A stretch of DNA of 5,328 nucleotides from Candidatus Vogelbacteria bacterium (GCA_026395035.1 JAPLZN010000091.1:1-5328); one strand, 5' to 3'; shown: positions 1 through 5,062, numbered from the stretch's first letter. Notes: generated by a model not told the origin, from the sequence alone. A program made the numbers and translations.

Positions 1-125
1 GCCGTATCGATACTAATAAAAAAACCGCCAACAAGGGCGACGAGCGCCAGGGCGGCAGACAAGAACGGCAAAAGAAGCGATCGCTCGGATCGGGTTCCCC
101 CACCGCTGCAAATAACGGCATTCAT
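1..125 (-). CDS. N-terminal fragment of an unidentified membrane or secreted protein (runs off the left edge)
   Basis: An open frame starts at the ATG complementary to 123-125 and stays open to the window edge, giving 41 codons. The product begins MNAVICSGGG, has two arginines (R12, R15), and then a hydrophobic stretch of about 23 residues (LLLPFLSAALALVALVGG followed by FFISI). This looks like an uncleaved signal anchor or a signal peptide with the positive charges on the cytoplasmic side. No catalytic domain is visible, so no function is assigned. The upstream DNA (126-159) is very AT-rich, as expected of a promoter, but has only a weak -10-like hexamer (TATTAG, 10 nt before the ATG) and no Shine-Dalgarno sequence. 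The MITE-like element at 160-284 ends just upstream. The call rests on codon-like composition and the sensible topology; the true start could be debated because only this ATG is available. Confidence 0.6.
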   Translation of the reverse strand, partial: MNAVICSGGGTRSERSLLLPFLSAALALVALVGGFFISIDT

Positions 126-159
126 ATATGTATTACTAATATTAATTATTAAATTTTTA

Positions 160-284
160 TAGGACCTACGCATTTGACACATTTCTTCGTTACTGCGCTC
201 CGGTGCTACCTCAATGTATTTCCATATACATCTCGGTTCGCTCCTCGCTTGTGCCTCGAACTGCATCCAAATGCGTAGGTCCTA
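160..284. mobile_element. MITE-like element with 17-bp terminal inverted repeats ending in TA
   Basis: Positions 160-176 (TAGGACCTACGCATTTG) and 268-284 are perfect reverse complements. The outermost two bases of each end are TA, which fits a TA target duplication around a 121-bp element (162-282), as seen for elements moved by IS630/Tc1-type transposases. The interior has no coding capacity. It carries a 6-bp stem (ATGTAT at 214-219 with ATACAT at 226-231). Read on the minus strand, the interior between 271 and about 198 is related to a second copy at 3221 onward (family A). No transposase is present, so mobilisation would have to be in trans. The alternative is a non-mobile palindromic repeat; the TA ends are suggestive but could be part of the palindrome. 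Confidence 0.65.
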
Positions 285-575
285 CTTTAATGCTTTTTAC
301 TGTTATATAGCGTAACCTATCCTGAATTTGAGTCAAGACGCCAGGGAAAAGATCAAAAAGATTGGTTTTCCGACCAAAAACCAAAAACAAACATAACGAA
401 AAATGGCCCCAAACAACCGTTCTGGCAAGCCAATTTCTATCGGTCACCATTGACAAACACTCCCTGTCTTTAAGTAATACGAATTCCCTCCCCTCTCCTT
501 CATAATTTTACCCAAAACAAAAAGCTTTCCGTCAAGATGGAAAATCCCGAAATTTCCCTTGTTGATGCCTCGCAA
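285..575. other. Intergenic stretch with no supported gene
   Basis: Nothing convincing is encoded here. A minus-strand open frame beginning at 456 (TTG) or 450 (ATG) continues into the MITE-like element. It lacks the close -10 box seen at the real genes, although a GA-rich tract and a weak TTGACG (530-535) / TAAAAT (505-510) pair with a long 19-nt spacer lie upstream on the same strand. It may be a degraded small gene or chance. No tRNA or other structured RNA gene was recognised. Confidence 0.5.
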
Positions 576-600
576 TTTTTGAGTCACGAACCCTCAAAAA
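576..600. repeat. Small AT-rich hairpin
   Basis: TTTTTGAG at 576-583 pairs with CTCAAAAA at 593-600 around a 9-nt loop. It is the first of a series of hairpins leading to the terminator at 858-884. It is weak on its own and could be chance in AT-rich DNA, or a poor terminator. Confidence 0.35.
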
Positions 601-612
601 AATCTTAGAATT

Positions 613-684
613 TGTCATTCCTGCGAAAGCAGGAATCTTATTAAATCCTTTAATTTTAAGATTCCTGCTTTCGCAGGAATGACA
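613..684. repeat. Perfect 28-bp inverted repeat whose arms are themselves hairpins
   Basis: Positions 613-640 and 657-684 are exact reverse complements separated by a 16-nt loop. Each arm contains ATTCCTGCGAAAGCAGGAAT (or its complement), which folds alone as an 8-bp stem with a 4-nt loop. The DNA or RNA can therefore adopt either one long hairpin or two short ones. The form GTCATTCC...GGAAT resembles the short interspersed palindromes common in many bacterial genomes. It is analogous to the Neisseria dRS3 layout of ATTCC-N-GGAAT arms 20 bp long, but the family here is not identified. Confidence 0.85.
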
Positions 685-697
685 CAGGGGGGCATTC

Positions 698-733
698 AAG
701 GACCGACCTTTGGGGGATTTAAGGTCGGTCCTT
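698..733. repeat. 13-bp perfect inverted repeat
   Basis: AAGGACCGACCTT at 698-710 is the exact reverse complement of 721-733, with a 10-nt loop. It lies in the gap downstream of the peptidoglycan-binding protein gene. It has no T-tract long enough to make it an ordinary terminator. Its sequence is unrelated to the flanking palindromes. Confidence 0.8.
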
Positions 734-769
734 TGGTTCCAAGTACCCGTATTTCGTAATTCAAAGTCA

Positions 770-790
770 TTTAGGAGCCGGGCTCCTAAA
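770..790. repeat. 9-bp palindrome with a 3-nt loop
   Basis: TTTAGGAGC at 770-778 pairs with GCTCCTAAA at 782-790 around CGG. It is a third palindromic type within the same 300-bp gap. Function is unknown; it could be a protein-binding site, an RNA hairpin or a repeat remnant. Confidence 0.65.
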
Positions 791-806
791 TATCAACCTC
801 AATTCA

Positions 807-843
807 GATTGCCGCGTTCGCGAGTACGCTCGCTCGCAATGAC
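807..843 (-). repeat. GTCATTGCGAG-type short interspersed repeat
   Basis: Read on the minus strand this begins GTCATTGCGAGCGAGCG and ends CGCGGCAATC. The ends ATTGC/GCAAT pair, and internal GCGAG/CTCGC and CGCGTTCGCG arms add structure. The general form GTCATTGCGAG...GGCAATC is a widespread kind of bacterial palindromic repeat. This assignment is by resemblance from memory, and family and copy number are not established. Confidence 0.6.
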
Positions 844-857
844 AATTCTTTTAATAC

Positions 858-884
858 AAAAAACCGCCCGGATGGGCGGTTTTT
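858..884 (-). terminator. Rho-independent terminator of the peptidoglycan-binding protein gene
   Basis: CCGCCC at 864-869 and GGGCGG at 874-879 form a GC-only 6-bp stem with a 4-nt loop. It is flanked by A6 (858-863) and T5 (880-884). On the minus strand the hairpin is followed by TTTTTT and starts only 8 bases after the TAA stop at 892-894, exactly as expected of an intrinsic terminator. The A/T flanks are symmetric, so it could also stop plus-strand transcription. Confidence 0.92.
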
Positions 885-891
885 CTCGTTA

Positions 892-2433
892 TTAATTCGT
901 CTGGCGCTTCATCTGTGCCTGCAGGTCTTTGATCTGCTGGAGCAAGGTTTGAATCTGGATAATCAAAGCGTTGCGCGCGTCGCCAGTTGGCTTATTGAGT
1001 TCCGTACGTGTGGCTGGACCAACATTGCCGGTCACTCGGACACCGTGCGCCTTCTGATAAGCCTTGACGGCCGCTACCGTCGCCTGACCAAAGTAACCCG
1101 TAGCCTTGGCCTTTAGAAATCCTTCCGTCACTAATTTGTTCTGCAAAGCCTTAACTTGAGACGACTGAGAGCCGTAAGCCAAGGTCGAGGTGAACAAGTT
1201 CCGAGCCGCCCGAGATGGGGCCACGATATTGACCGACTGTTCAGCCGGAACCGTAATGATCGGAGGCGTATAGCCACCACCGCCACCACCGCCACCGGAA
1301 TTAGATGAAGAAACCGACGGGGCATCAGCGACCCGAGTGGTATAAGCAGTATAGGCCGTGCCCGGAGTAATGGCCGTACAAGTGACCGTCGTACCGCCGG
1401 TATTGACGCAGGTCGCGACTGGATCAGCCGCCATCGCCGTAGCCAAAGCAGCCACTACAATAGCCACTGTATCGCCACTAGCCGCGTAATAAGAGTAGTC
1501 ACGACTATTGATGGAAGCAATATAGTTTTCACTTGCCGTCACCGAGGCCGGGGTGAAAGTAATTTTTTGGGAAACACCGGCATAGTTGGTCGTCGAAGCA
1601 ACAACGGTATTTCCATAACCGATGCGCCGAGCACTGAAGATAAGCTTGTTCGTACCGGTGGCCACCGTAAAGCCAACCGTAGTCGAAGCGGCAGAAGCCC
1701 ACATCTGATTGCGAATACCGTCAGCAATCAATTGTTTGGTATTACCGGTAACCACCGTGAAAAGCGACGCAGTGTTCAGGGCCGTCGAAGTTGAGACAAT
1801 CGAATAGGTGTCGCCCACATCCACCGTGCCCGCAATGGTAACCGTATCCACTTCCATTCTTGGCGCTACACCCGCCTGATCATTCATCAAAACAATATCA
1901 TTGGTCGTTCCATCGACGAAGATAATTTTACCGCCAACTTCGGTCGTCGAAGCGGAGGTCTGAACCGCCACCGAGGTAGTAGTAGAGCCACGAGAAAAAT
2001 CGAGACTCGTCGTGGTCGCTCCCGAAGTGGTCGCCCAGGCATTGTTCAGGGTGGCCAAAGTAGCCGCCAAACCTGCCGTGGTTGTCGCATTGGAACCATC
2101 TCCAACACCAAGGGTAACGGCATTACCGATACACTTTACTCCGGCCGTAGTTGAAGCACCCGTCAAAAAAGTAACAACACAAGAACCAATCGTGATCGTT
2201 TCCGCGTTAGCCGGGATCGCCGCCACCCGCAAGGTCGTGGTCGCTTTCACTTCGGTAATATTCGGCGTGGTCGAAGCCAGGGCCGCCGTCTGATCGTCGG
2301 TACCGATTACCACATTAGCTACAGTCTCCGCCGCGGTTAAAGTCCCGGTCGCCGCTTGGGCCGGAATGGCGAGCGCCAAGACAAGAATGACCGCTAGGAT
2401 TCTCGCCACTTTTGAAACAAATTTAAGGTGCAT
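892..2433 (-). CDS. Secreted peptidoglycan-binding surface protein with β-rich repeats and C-terminal coiled coil
   Basis: The 513-residue product has a classical signal peptide: basic start (K4, K8, R11), a hydrophobic core to about residue 23, and an AQA cleavage site after A27. Residues 28-375 are Thr/Ser/Ala/Val-rich and look like about three diverged β-rich units (roughly 58-165, 190-285, 286-370). Cysteine pairs C85/C101 and C342/C352 are the only cysteines and probably form disulfides outside the cell. A hinge with eight glycines (380-387) precedes a PG_binding_1-like domain (about 413-481) with the typical pattern QVKALQNKL, TGYFGQATVAAVKAYQ and TGNVGPATR. Residues 487-513 form a probable amphipathic coiled coil (L490, I493, L497, I501, L504). 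Expected role: anchoring a β-rich surface or pilus-like module to the cell wall; this is inferred, as the repeats are not assigned to a named family. The ATG at 2433 sits 7 nt after a TATAGT box, supporting this start. Confidence 0.88.
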   Translation of the reverse strand: MHLKFVSKVARILAVILVLALAIPAQAATGTLTAAETVANVVIGTDDQTAALASTTPNITEVKATTTLRVAAIPANAETITIGSCVVTFLTGASTTAGVKCIGNAVTLGVGDGSNATTTAGLAATLATLNNAWATTSGATTTSLDFSRGSTTTSVAVQTSASTTEVGGKIIFVDGTTNDIVLMNDQAGVAPRMEVDTVTIAGTVDVGDTYSIVSTSTALNTASLFTVVTGNTKQLIADGIRNQMWASAASTTVGFTVATGTNKLIFSARRIGYGNTVVASTTNYAGVSQKITFTPASVTASENYIASINSRDYSYYAASGDTVAIVVAALATAMAADPVATCVNTGGTTVTCTAITPGTAYTAYTTRVADAPSVSSSNSGGGGGGGGYTPPIITVPAEQSVNIVAPSRAARNLFTSTLAYGSQSSQVKALQNKLVTEGFLKAKATGYFGQATVAAVKAYQKAHGVRVTGNVGPATRTELNKPTGDARNALIIQIQTLLQQIKDLQAQMKRQTN

Positions 2434-2440
2434 AATTAAA

Positions 2441-2446
2441 ACTATA
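2441..2446 (-). promoter_or_regulatory. -10 box for the peptidoglycan-binding protein gene (leaderless start)
   Basis: TATAGT on the minus strand lies 7 nt before the ATG, so transcription should begin at or within a base or two of the start codon. No Shine-Dalgarno sequence and no convincing -35 element are visible. A 10-bp palindrome TCTAATTAGA (2475-2484) lies about 30-40 nt further upstream and could be an operator, though it may be chance in AT-rich DNA. Confidence 0.6.
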
Positions 2447-2523
2447 ATTAATAACGACTAATAAAATAGACTTTTCTAATTAGAGTAATAATAACACCGG
2501 TTGTTTTATAATAATACAGAAAG

Positions 2524-2532
2524 TTATCCACA
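2524..2532 (+). promoter_or_regulatory. Perfect DnaA-box 9-mer
   Basis: TTATCCACA matches the strong DnaA-box consensus exactly. It lies in the AT-rich gap between the metal transporter and the peptidoglycan-binding protein gene, 91 bp upstream of the latter's start. Only one copy was found and no dnaA or dnaN gene is nearby, so an origin is not supported. It may be an isolated DnaA-binding site, or chance. Confidence 0.4.
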
Positions 2533-2577
2533 GGAAGGGCCGACTAAAAAATAACATTGTTGGAGATAATTTTCCGC

Positions 2578-3159
2578 TCAAATTCCCGCCAGATGAATAG
2601 CCACATACAGAACGCCAACCCCAAGAATCGTCACGAAAGTTGTCCAAATCGTCGGATGGGCGTGATGACTTTCCGGCAGAAGATCGCTCGCTCCAAGATA
2701 CAGGAAAAAGCCTGAAAAAAGCGCCAAAACGAGACCGAGGACTGATTCCGGTAGAGTAAAGAATAGCGTGGCAGTTACACCCAAAACGGGGGCCAGGGCC
2801 AGGCCGATGGCCAAGCCATCGAAAAAACTATGAGTGACCAAACTGCCGGCCCCGAGAAGGCCCCGACCGACACTGGCTTCTCCCTCATCTTCCTCGTGCG
2901 CATGGCGATGAAGAACAACCGAGCGATCGATAATCATATAAACCACGAAACCGATTGCCACCACGGTCATAATCCCCGACACGGAAAAGTATTTTGCCCC
3001 CAGCCCGATCGCTTCGGGAATCAAGTCGAAAAAAGCCACGCCGATCACCGCCCCTGCCGAAAAACCGAGAATAAGATGTAACCGATCCTTGAAACGCAAA
3101 GCGAACAAGCCACCCAACAAGGTGGAAATAAAAGTGGCCGAAGCGATCAGGATTGTCAT
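2578..3159 (-). CDS. ZIP-family divalent metal transporter, apparently lacking helix 5
   Basis: ZIP proteins carry Zn or other divalent metals into the cytoplasm. The 193-residue product shows the family landmarks: a hydrophobic first helix (1-20), helix 2 with FFDLIPE (43-49), helix 3 (60-80), a His/Asp/Glu-rich cytoplasmic loop (HRHAHEEDEGE, 84-94), helix 4 with HSFFDGLAIG (110-119), FFLYLGASDLLPESHH (151-166), and a last helix (170-192). Bacterial relatives are usually near 250 residues and carry, after helix 4, a further helix with a second metal motif of the HDxxDGxN type before an APxLG segment. Here HSFFDGLAIGLA runs straight into LAPVLG (about 121-127), so roughly 50-55 residues seem to be missing. 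The gene otherwise has an intact frame. Transport competence is doubtful. The ATG at 3159 is fixed by a TATAAT box 6 nt upstream. No clear terminator follows. Confidence 0.85.
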   Translation of the reverse strand: MTILIASATFISTLLGGLFALRFKDRLHLILGFSAGAVIGVAFFDLIPEAIGLGAKYFSVSGIMTVVAIGFVVYMIIDRSVVLHRHAHEEDEGEASVGRGLLGAGSLVTHSFFDGLAIGLALAPVLGVTATLFFTLPESVLGLVLALFSGFFLYLGASDLLPESHHAHPTIWTTFVTILGVGVLYVAIHLAGI

Positions 3160-3165
3160 AAAAAA

Positions 3166-3171
3166 ATTATA
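3166..3171 (-). promoter_or_regulatory. -10 box for the ZIP transporter gene (leaderless start)
   Basis: A perfect TATAAT on the minus strand is separated from the ATG by only six T residues (complement of 3160-3165). The expected transcription start therefore coincides with the A of the start codon. There is no room for a Shine-Dalgarno sequence, and no good -35 match is seen. Confidence 0.7.
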
Positions 3172-3220
3172 CCGTAAATTTCTCCATAATTACAGAACAC
3201 GGGAGAGTAAAAGTTTCATA

Positions 3221-3283
3221 TTTGGAGGCAATCCAAGGCGCGAACGAGGAGCGAACCGAGATGTATGTGGGGATACATTGAGG
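3221..3283 (+). repeat. Family A repeat, second copy
   Basis: This stretch aligns without gaps to the minus strand of the MITE-like element interior (271 downward). The first 40 positions differ at about 7 sites, followed by an almost identical segment CGAGGAGCGAACCGAG and a stem ATGTAT (3261-3266) / ATACAT (3273-3278). The stem is identical in both copies while the loop varies (GTGGGG here, ATGGAA there). The terminal GGACCTACG of the first copy is absent. Homology breaks after CATTGAGG at 3283 and may resume at 3380-3389 (AGCACCGGAG), on the far side of a family B repeat. Confidence 0.75.
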
Positions 3284-3287
3284 GTGA

Positions 3288-3379
3288 GGAGCGAGCTAGC
3301 GTAGCTCCGCAAGACCTTTTGCGGGATTTTATGAGCGAGGCGAAATAAAATATCCAAAAGGTGAACTGCTCCAGTAGGG
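3288..3379 (+). repeat. Family B repeat, copy 1 (~92 nt)
   Basis: This is similar to the minus strand of 4271-4361 over its full length. Shared blocks, in order, are GCGTAGCTCCG, CTTTTG, GAGCGA, CCAAAAGGTG and ACTGC, with small indels in the centre. It contains hairpins CCGCAA/TTGCGG (3307-3324) and ATTTTAT/ATAAAAT (3326-3351). The VanY-type gene, running on the other strand, ends inside it: its stop codon (3329-3331) and last roughly 16 residues are repeat sequence. Flanking family A sequence suggests this copy was inserted into an A element. Confidence 0.7.
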
Positions 3380-4177
3380 AGCACCGGAGTCCCGTTGGGG
3401 CAGAGAGAAAAATTGCTTATTATTAGTATATAAATAGGTAGCCAAACGAACCCCGACAAAACGCCAATGCCAAGGTTCGAATTGGAAGTAACCGTTTTTG
3501 GCCGGATAGGACAAAATGAACCCATAACGATAGGCATTAGAATTCAACCAGGCGTAGGCCGTACTTTTTTCAAAACCGGTGAGTCCCTTCAAGACTGGGG
3601 TGGAAAAATCCACCGCCGTTCCCAGCTGGTGTTCCGAATAACCCTGATCAGCGGAAAAGGTGTTGGCCCCGGTACCATAGGTTATGGCATATTTTTGTTT
3701 CAGGTCGCCCTGTTCGCCGAAACTACGATAGGCGGAAACCACGGTCACGGCGGCGGCGACTCCGGCGGCAGCCGACATCATTTCTTCCAAGTGTCGTTTA
3801 ACTCCAGTCTGAATCTTTTCCGACCTGTTCGGGTCATTCCAAAATCGTCGATCGATTTCGACGAGCGCCGCCGGAATATAACTGTCCGGCAAAAAATAGA
3901 CTTGCGAGTAGCGACGCAAAAGCTCCGGATCGGTCTTGCTCAGTTTATCGAGTGTCGCCACCGTTCCCTGAATCTGACCGAATTGGGCAGCCAGTTGATC
4001 GTTTTTCGACTTTTCCAGCGCCAACGCCTCACTGGAAGTGGCCAAGGCAGTTTCGGACAATTTTAATTTGCCCGTTAACTCGGCTGTTTGAACAATTAAC
4101 GCCTGTTTATCCTGATACAAGAAAAACAGGCCGGCGAGAGCGACTGCTAAAAGAACCATTAAAACGATGTCTTTCAT
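3329..4177 (-). CDS. Membrane-anchored D-alanyl-D-alanine carboxypeptidase, VanY/M15 type
   Basis: Enzymes of this family are Zn-dependent and remove the terminal D-Ala from peptidoglycan stem peptides on the outer face of the membrane. The 282-residue product has an N-terminal membrane anchor (about 4-21), a probable coiled-coil stalk (23-80, Glu/Lys/Leu/Ala-rich), and an M15B/VanY domain (about 95-250). The active-site motifs are intact: VSAYRS (147-152, conserved Arg151), SEHQLGTAVD (181-190; Zn ligands H183 and D190), and EPWHWR (234-239; catalytic E234 and Zn ligand H237). The domain probably ends near YLYTNN (248-253). The remaining tail of about 29 residues looks non-native, and its last part is read from the family B repeat. 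The ATG at 4177 is supported by a TACAAT box 10 nt upstream. The closest named analogues are VanY/VanXY-like peptidases; specificity for D-Ala-D-Ala over other cross-links is assumed. Confidence 0.9.
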   Translation of the reverse strand: MKDIVLMVLLAVALAGLFFLYQDKQALIVQTAELTGKLKLSETALATSSEALALEKSKNDQLAAQFGQIQGTVATLDKLSKTDPELLRRYSQVYFLPDSYIPAALVEIDRRFWNDPNRSEKIQTGVKRHLEEMMSAAAGVAAAVTVVSAYRSFGEQGDLKQKYAITYGTGANTFSADQGYSEHQLGTAVDFSTPVLKGLTGFEKSTAYAWLNSNAYRYGFILSYPAKNGYFQFEPWHWRFVGVRLATYLYTNNKQFFSLPQRDSGAPYWSSSPFGYFISPRS

Positions 4178-4187
4178 GTCAATATCT

Positions 4188-4196
4188 ATTGTAGCA
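4188..4196 (-). promoter_or_regulatory. Extended -10 promoter of the VanY-type gene
   Basis: The minus strand reads TGCTACAAT, an extended -10 (TGn plus a one-mismatch TATAAT). The hexamer ends 10 nt before the ATG at 4177, so the transcript would have a leader of only a few nucleotides. An AGGAAAGG tract lies further upstream of the promoter box and cannot serve as a ribosome-binding site if transcription starts here. Confidence 0.6.
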
Positions 4197-4211
4197 CCTT
4201 TCCTAAGGATT

Positions 4212-4276
4212 AGACTCCACCTCCCCTTACCCCTCCTTAAAAAACAGGGGCAGACTCCACCCCCTCTAACCCCTTA
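4212..4276. repeat. C-rich imperfect direct repeat
   Basis: AGACTCCACC followed by a C-rich tract ending CCTTA or CCCTTA occurs twice (4212-4239 and 4252-4276), 40 bp apart. A short hairpin CCCCT/AGGGG (4230-4250) lies between and within them. The second copy abuts or overlaps the end of the family B repeat. The strong C bias on the plus strand contrasts with flanking genes. Function is unknown. Confidence 0.55.
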
Positions 4277-4361
4277 CAGGCGCAGTACACCTTTTGGCTC
4301 TTTTATCCGCTTCGCTCCAAAACAGCTCAAAAGCTTTTTCGGAGCTACGCCTGCTCACTCC
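4271..4361 (-). repeat. Family B repeat, copy 2 (~91 nt)
   Basis: Read on the minus strand, this matches 3288-3379, beginning GGAG(C/T)GAGC and ending with a ...GTA(A/G)GGG stretch. The ABC ATPase gene, on the same strand, terminates in it: its TAG stop (4345-4347) is the TAG within the conserved GCGTAGCTCCG block. Here the repeat has the same orientation as the gene it ends. At the VanY-type gene the orientation is opposite. Confidence 0.7.
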
Positions 4362-5055
4362 GAAACCCCCTTCGTGAAGGGGGAGAAACTTCATCCCCAA
4401 CAATCTCACCATCTTTAAGGGAAATGATCCGATGAGCGCGCCGGGCATATTCATCCTCGTGCGTGACCATTACAATCGTCTGTCCCTCGTCGTGCAAGGC
4501 ATCAAAGGCATCCATCACCAGCCGACCGTTGGCCGAATCCAGGTTGGCGGTCGGCTCGTCGGCAAACAGAATATGCGGATCATGGGCAATCGCCCGCGCA
4601 ATCGCCACGCGCTGTTGCTGTCCGCCCGATAATTGCGCTGGCAGGTTGTTCAACCGATCGCTCATCCCGATCCGCGTCAAAGCTCGTTCGGCTTTGGCGC
4701 GCGCGTCTTTTTTGGACCAGCCCTGCATCATAATCGGTAGAGCGACATTGTCGAGGGCCGACAGTTCCGGCAATAAGGCGTAGTCTTGGAAAACATAGCC
4801 GAGCTCGTTTAACCGCAAGAGTGCCTTATCTTTCTCCACCAACAGCGAAGTGGCCCGGCCAGCCAAAAACACCTCGCCGGCGGTCGGCGAATCAAGCAGA
4901 GACATTTGATAAAGCAGGGTCGATTTCCCCGCGCCGGACGGCCCGATGATCGCCACGAATTCACCATTGGCAATCTCCACATTAATATCATTAAGGGCGA
5001 CGATTTCCAGTTCGCCCACCCCGTATTTCTTGGTTAAATTTTTTGTCTTAATCAT
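4345..5055 (-). CDS. ABC transporter ATP-binding protein, LolD/MacB-type
   Basis: This is a 236-residue cytoplasmic ATPase of the type that powers FtsX-like (MacB/LolCE) permeases in lipoprotein release, peptide export or envelope remodelling. All motifs are intact: Walker A GPSGAGKST (38-46), Q-loop YVFQDY (Q90), signature LSGGQQQRV (142-150), Walker B ILFADEP (162-168, catalytic E167), D-loop NLDS (171-174) and H-loop H199 (VTHE). The length and the RLNELGYVFQ segment fit the LolD/MacB group. The cognate permease is not in the window, so the substrate is unknown. Family homology should end around DGEIVGDE (215-222). The tail SPPSRRGFRSEQA is encoded by a CCCCCTTC/GAAGGGGG hairpin and then by the family B repeat. 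The ATG at 5055 is supported by a TATATT box 7 nt upstream. Confidence 0.93.
   Translation of the reverse strand: MIKTKNLTKKYGVGELEIVALNDINVEIANGEFVAIIGPSGAGKSTLLYQMSLLDSPTAGEVFLAGRATSLLVEKDKALLRLNELGYVFQDYALLPELSALDNVALPIMMQGWSKKDARAKAERALTRIGMSDRLNNLPAQLSGGQQQRVAIARAIAHDPHILFADEPTANLDSANGRLVMDAFDALHDEGQTIVMVTHEDEYARRAHRIISLKDGEIVGDEVSPPSRRGFRSEQA
4366..4383. repeat. Hairpin in the 3' end of the ABC ATPase gene
   Basis: CCCCCTTC and GAAGGGGG are perfect reverse complements separated by GT (an 18-bp near-complete palindrome). It lies inside the coding frame, giving the SPPSRRG part of the tail, next to the family B repeat. It looks like intergenic repeat DNA that was read through and became coding. 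Confidence 0.7.
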
Positions 5056-5062
5056 TGAAGTT

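Noticed and set aside
211..456. Minus-strand frame of 81 residues with a hydrophobic stretch
   Set aside because: It starts at TTG or an internal ATG without the close -10 box seen at the real genes, and its last 24 codons lie inside the MITE-like element. Kept only as a possible degraded small gene.
576..884. CRISPR array
   Set aside because: The hairpins differ in sequence and spacing; there are no equal-length direct repeats with unique spacers and no cas gene.
710..895. Plus-strand frame of 61 residues
   Set aside because: It runs through three palindromic repeats and the terminator, has repeat-derived composition, and overlaps the end of the peptidoglycan-binding protein gene.
1260..1310. 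CCACCG-type tandem repeat
   Set aside because: It is simply the coding sequence of the poly-glycine hinge of the peptidoglycan-binding protein.
2440..2577. Possible replication origin around the DnaA box
   Set aside because: Only one DnaA box, no dnaA/dnaN neighbours and no strand switch of genes at this site.
3190..3537. Minus-strand frame of 115 residues overlapping the end of the VanY-type gene
   Set aside because: It is a different frame of a well-supported gene continued through the A and B repeats; the VanY frame holds all catalytic motifs.
3467..4066. Plus-strand frame of 199 residues
   Set aside because: It is entirely antisense to the VanY-type gene, with low-complexity Gly/His/Arg-rich composition typical of a shadow frame.
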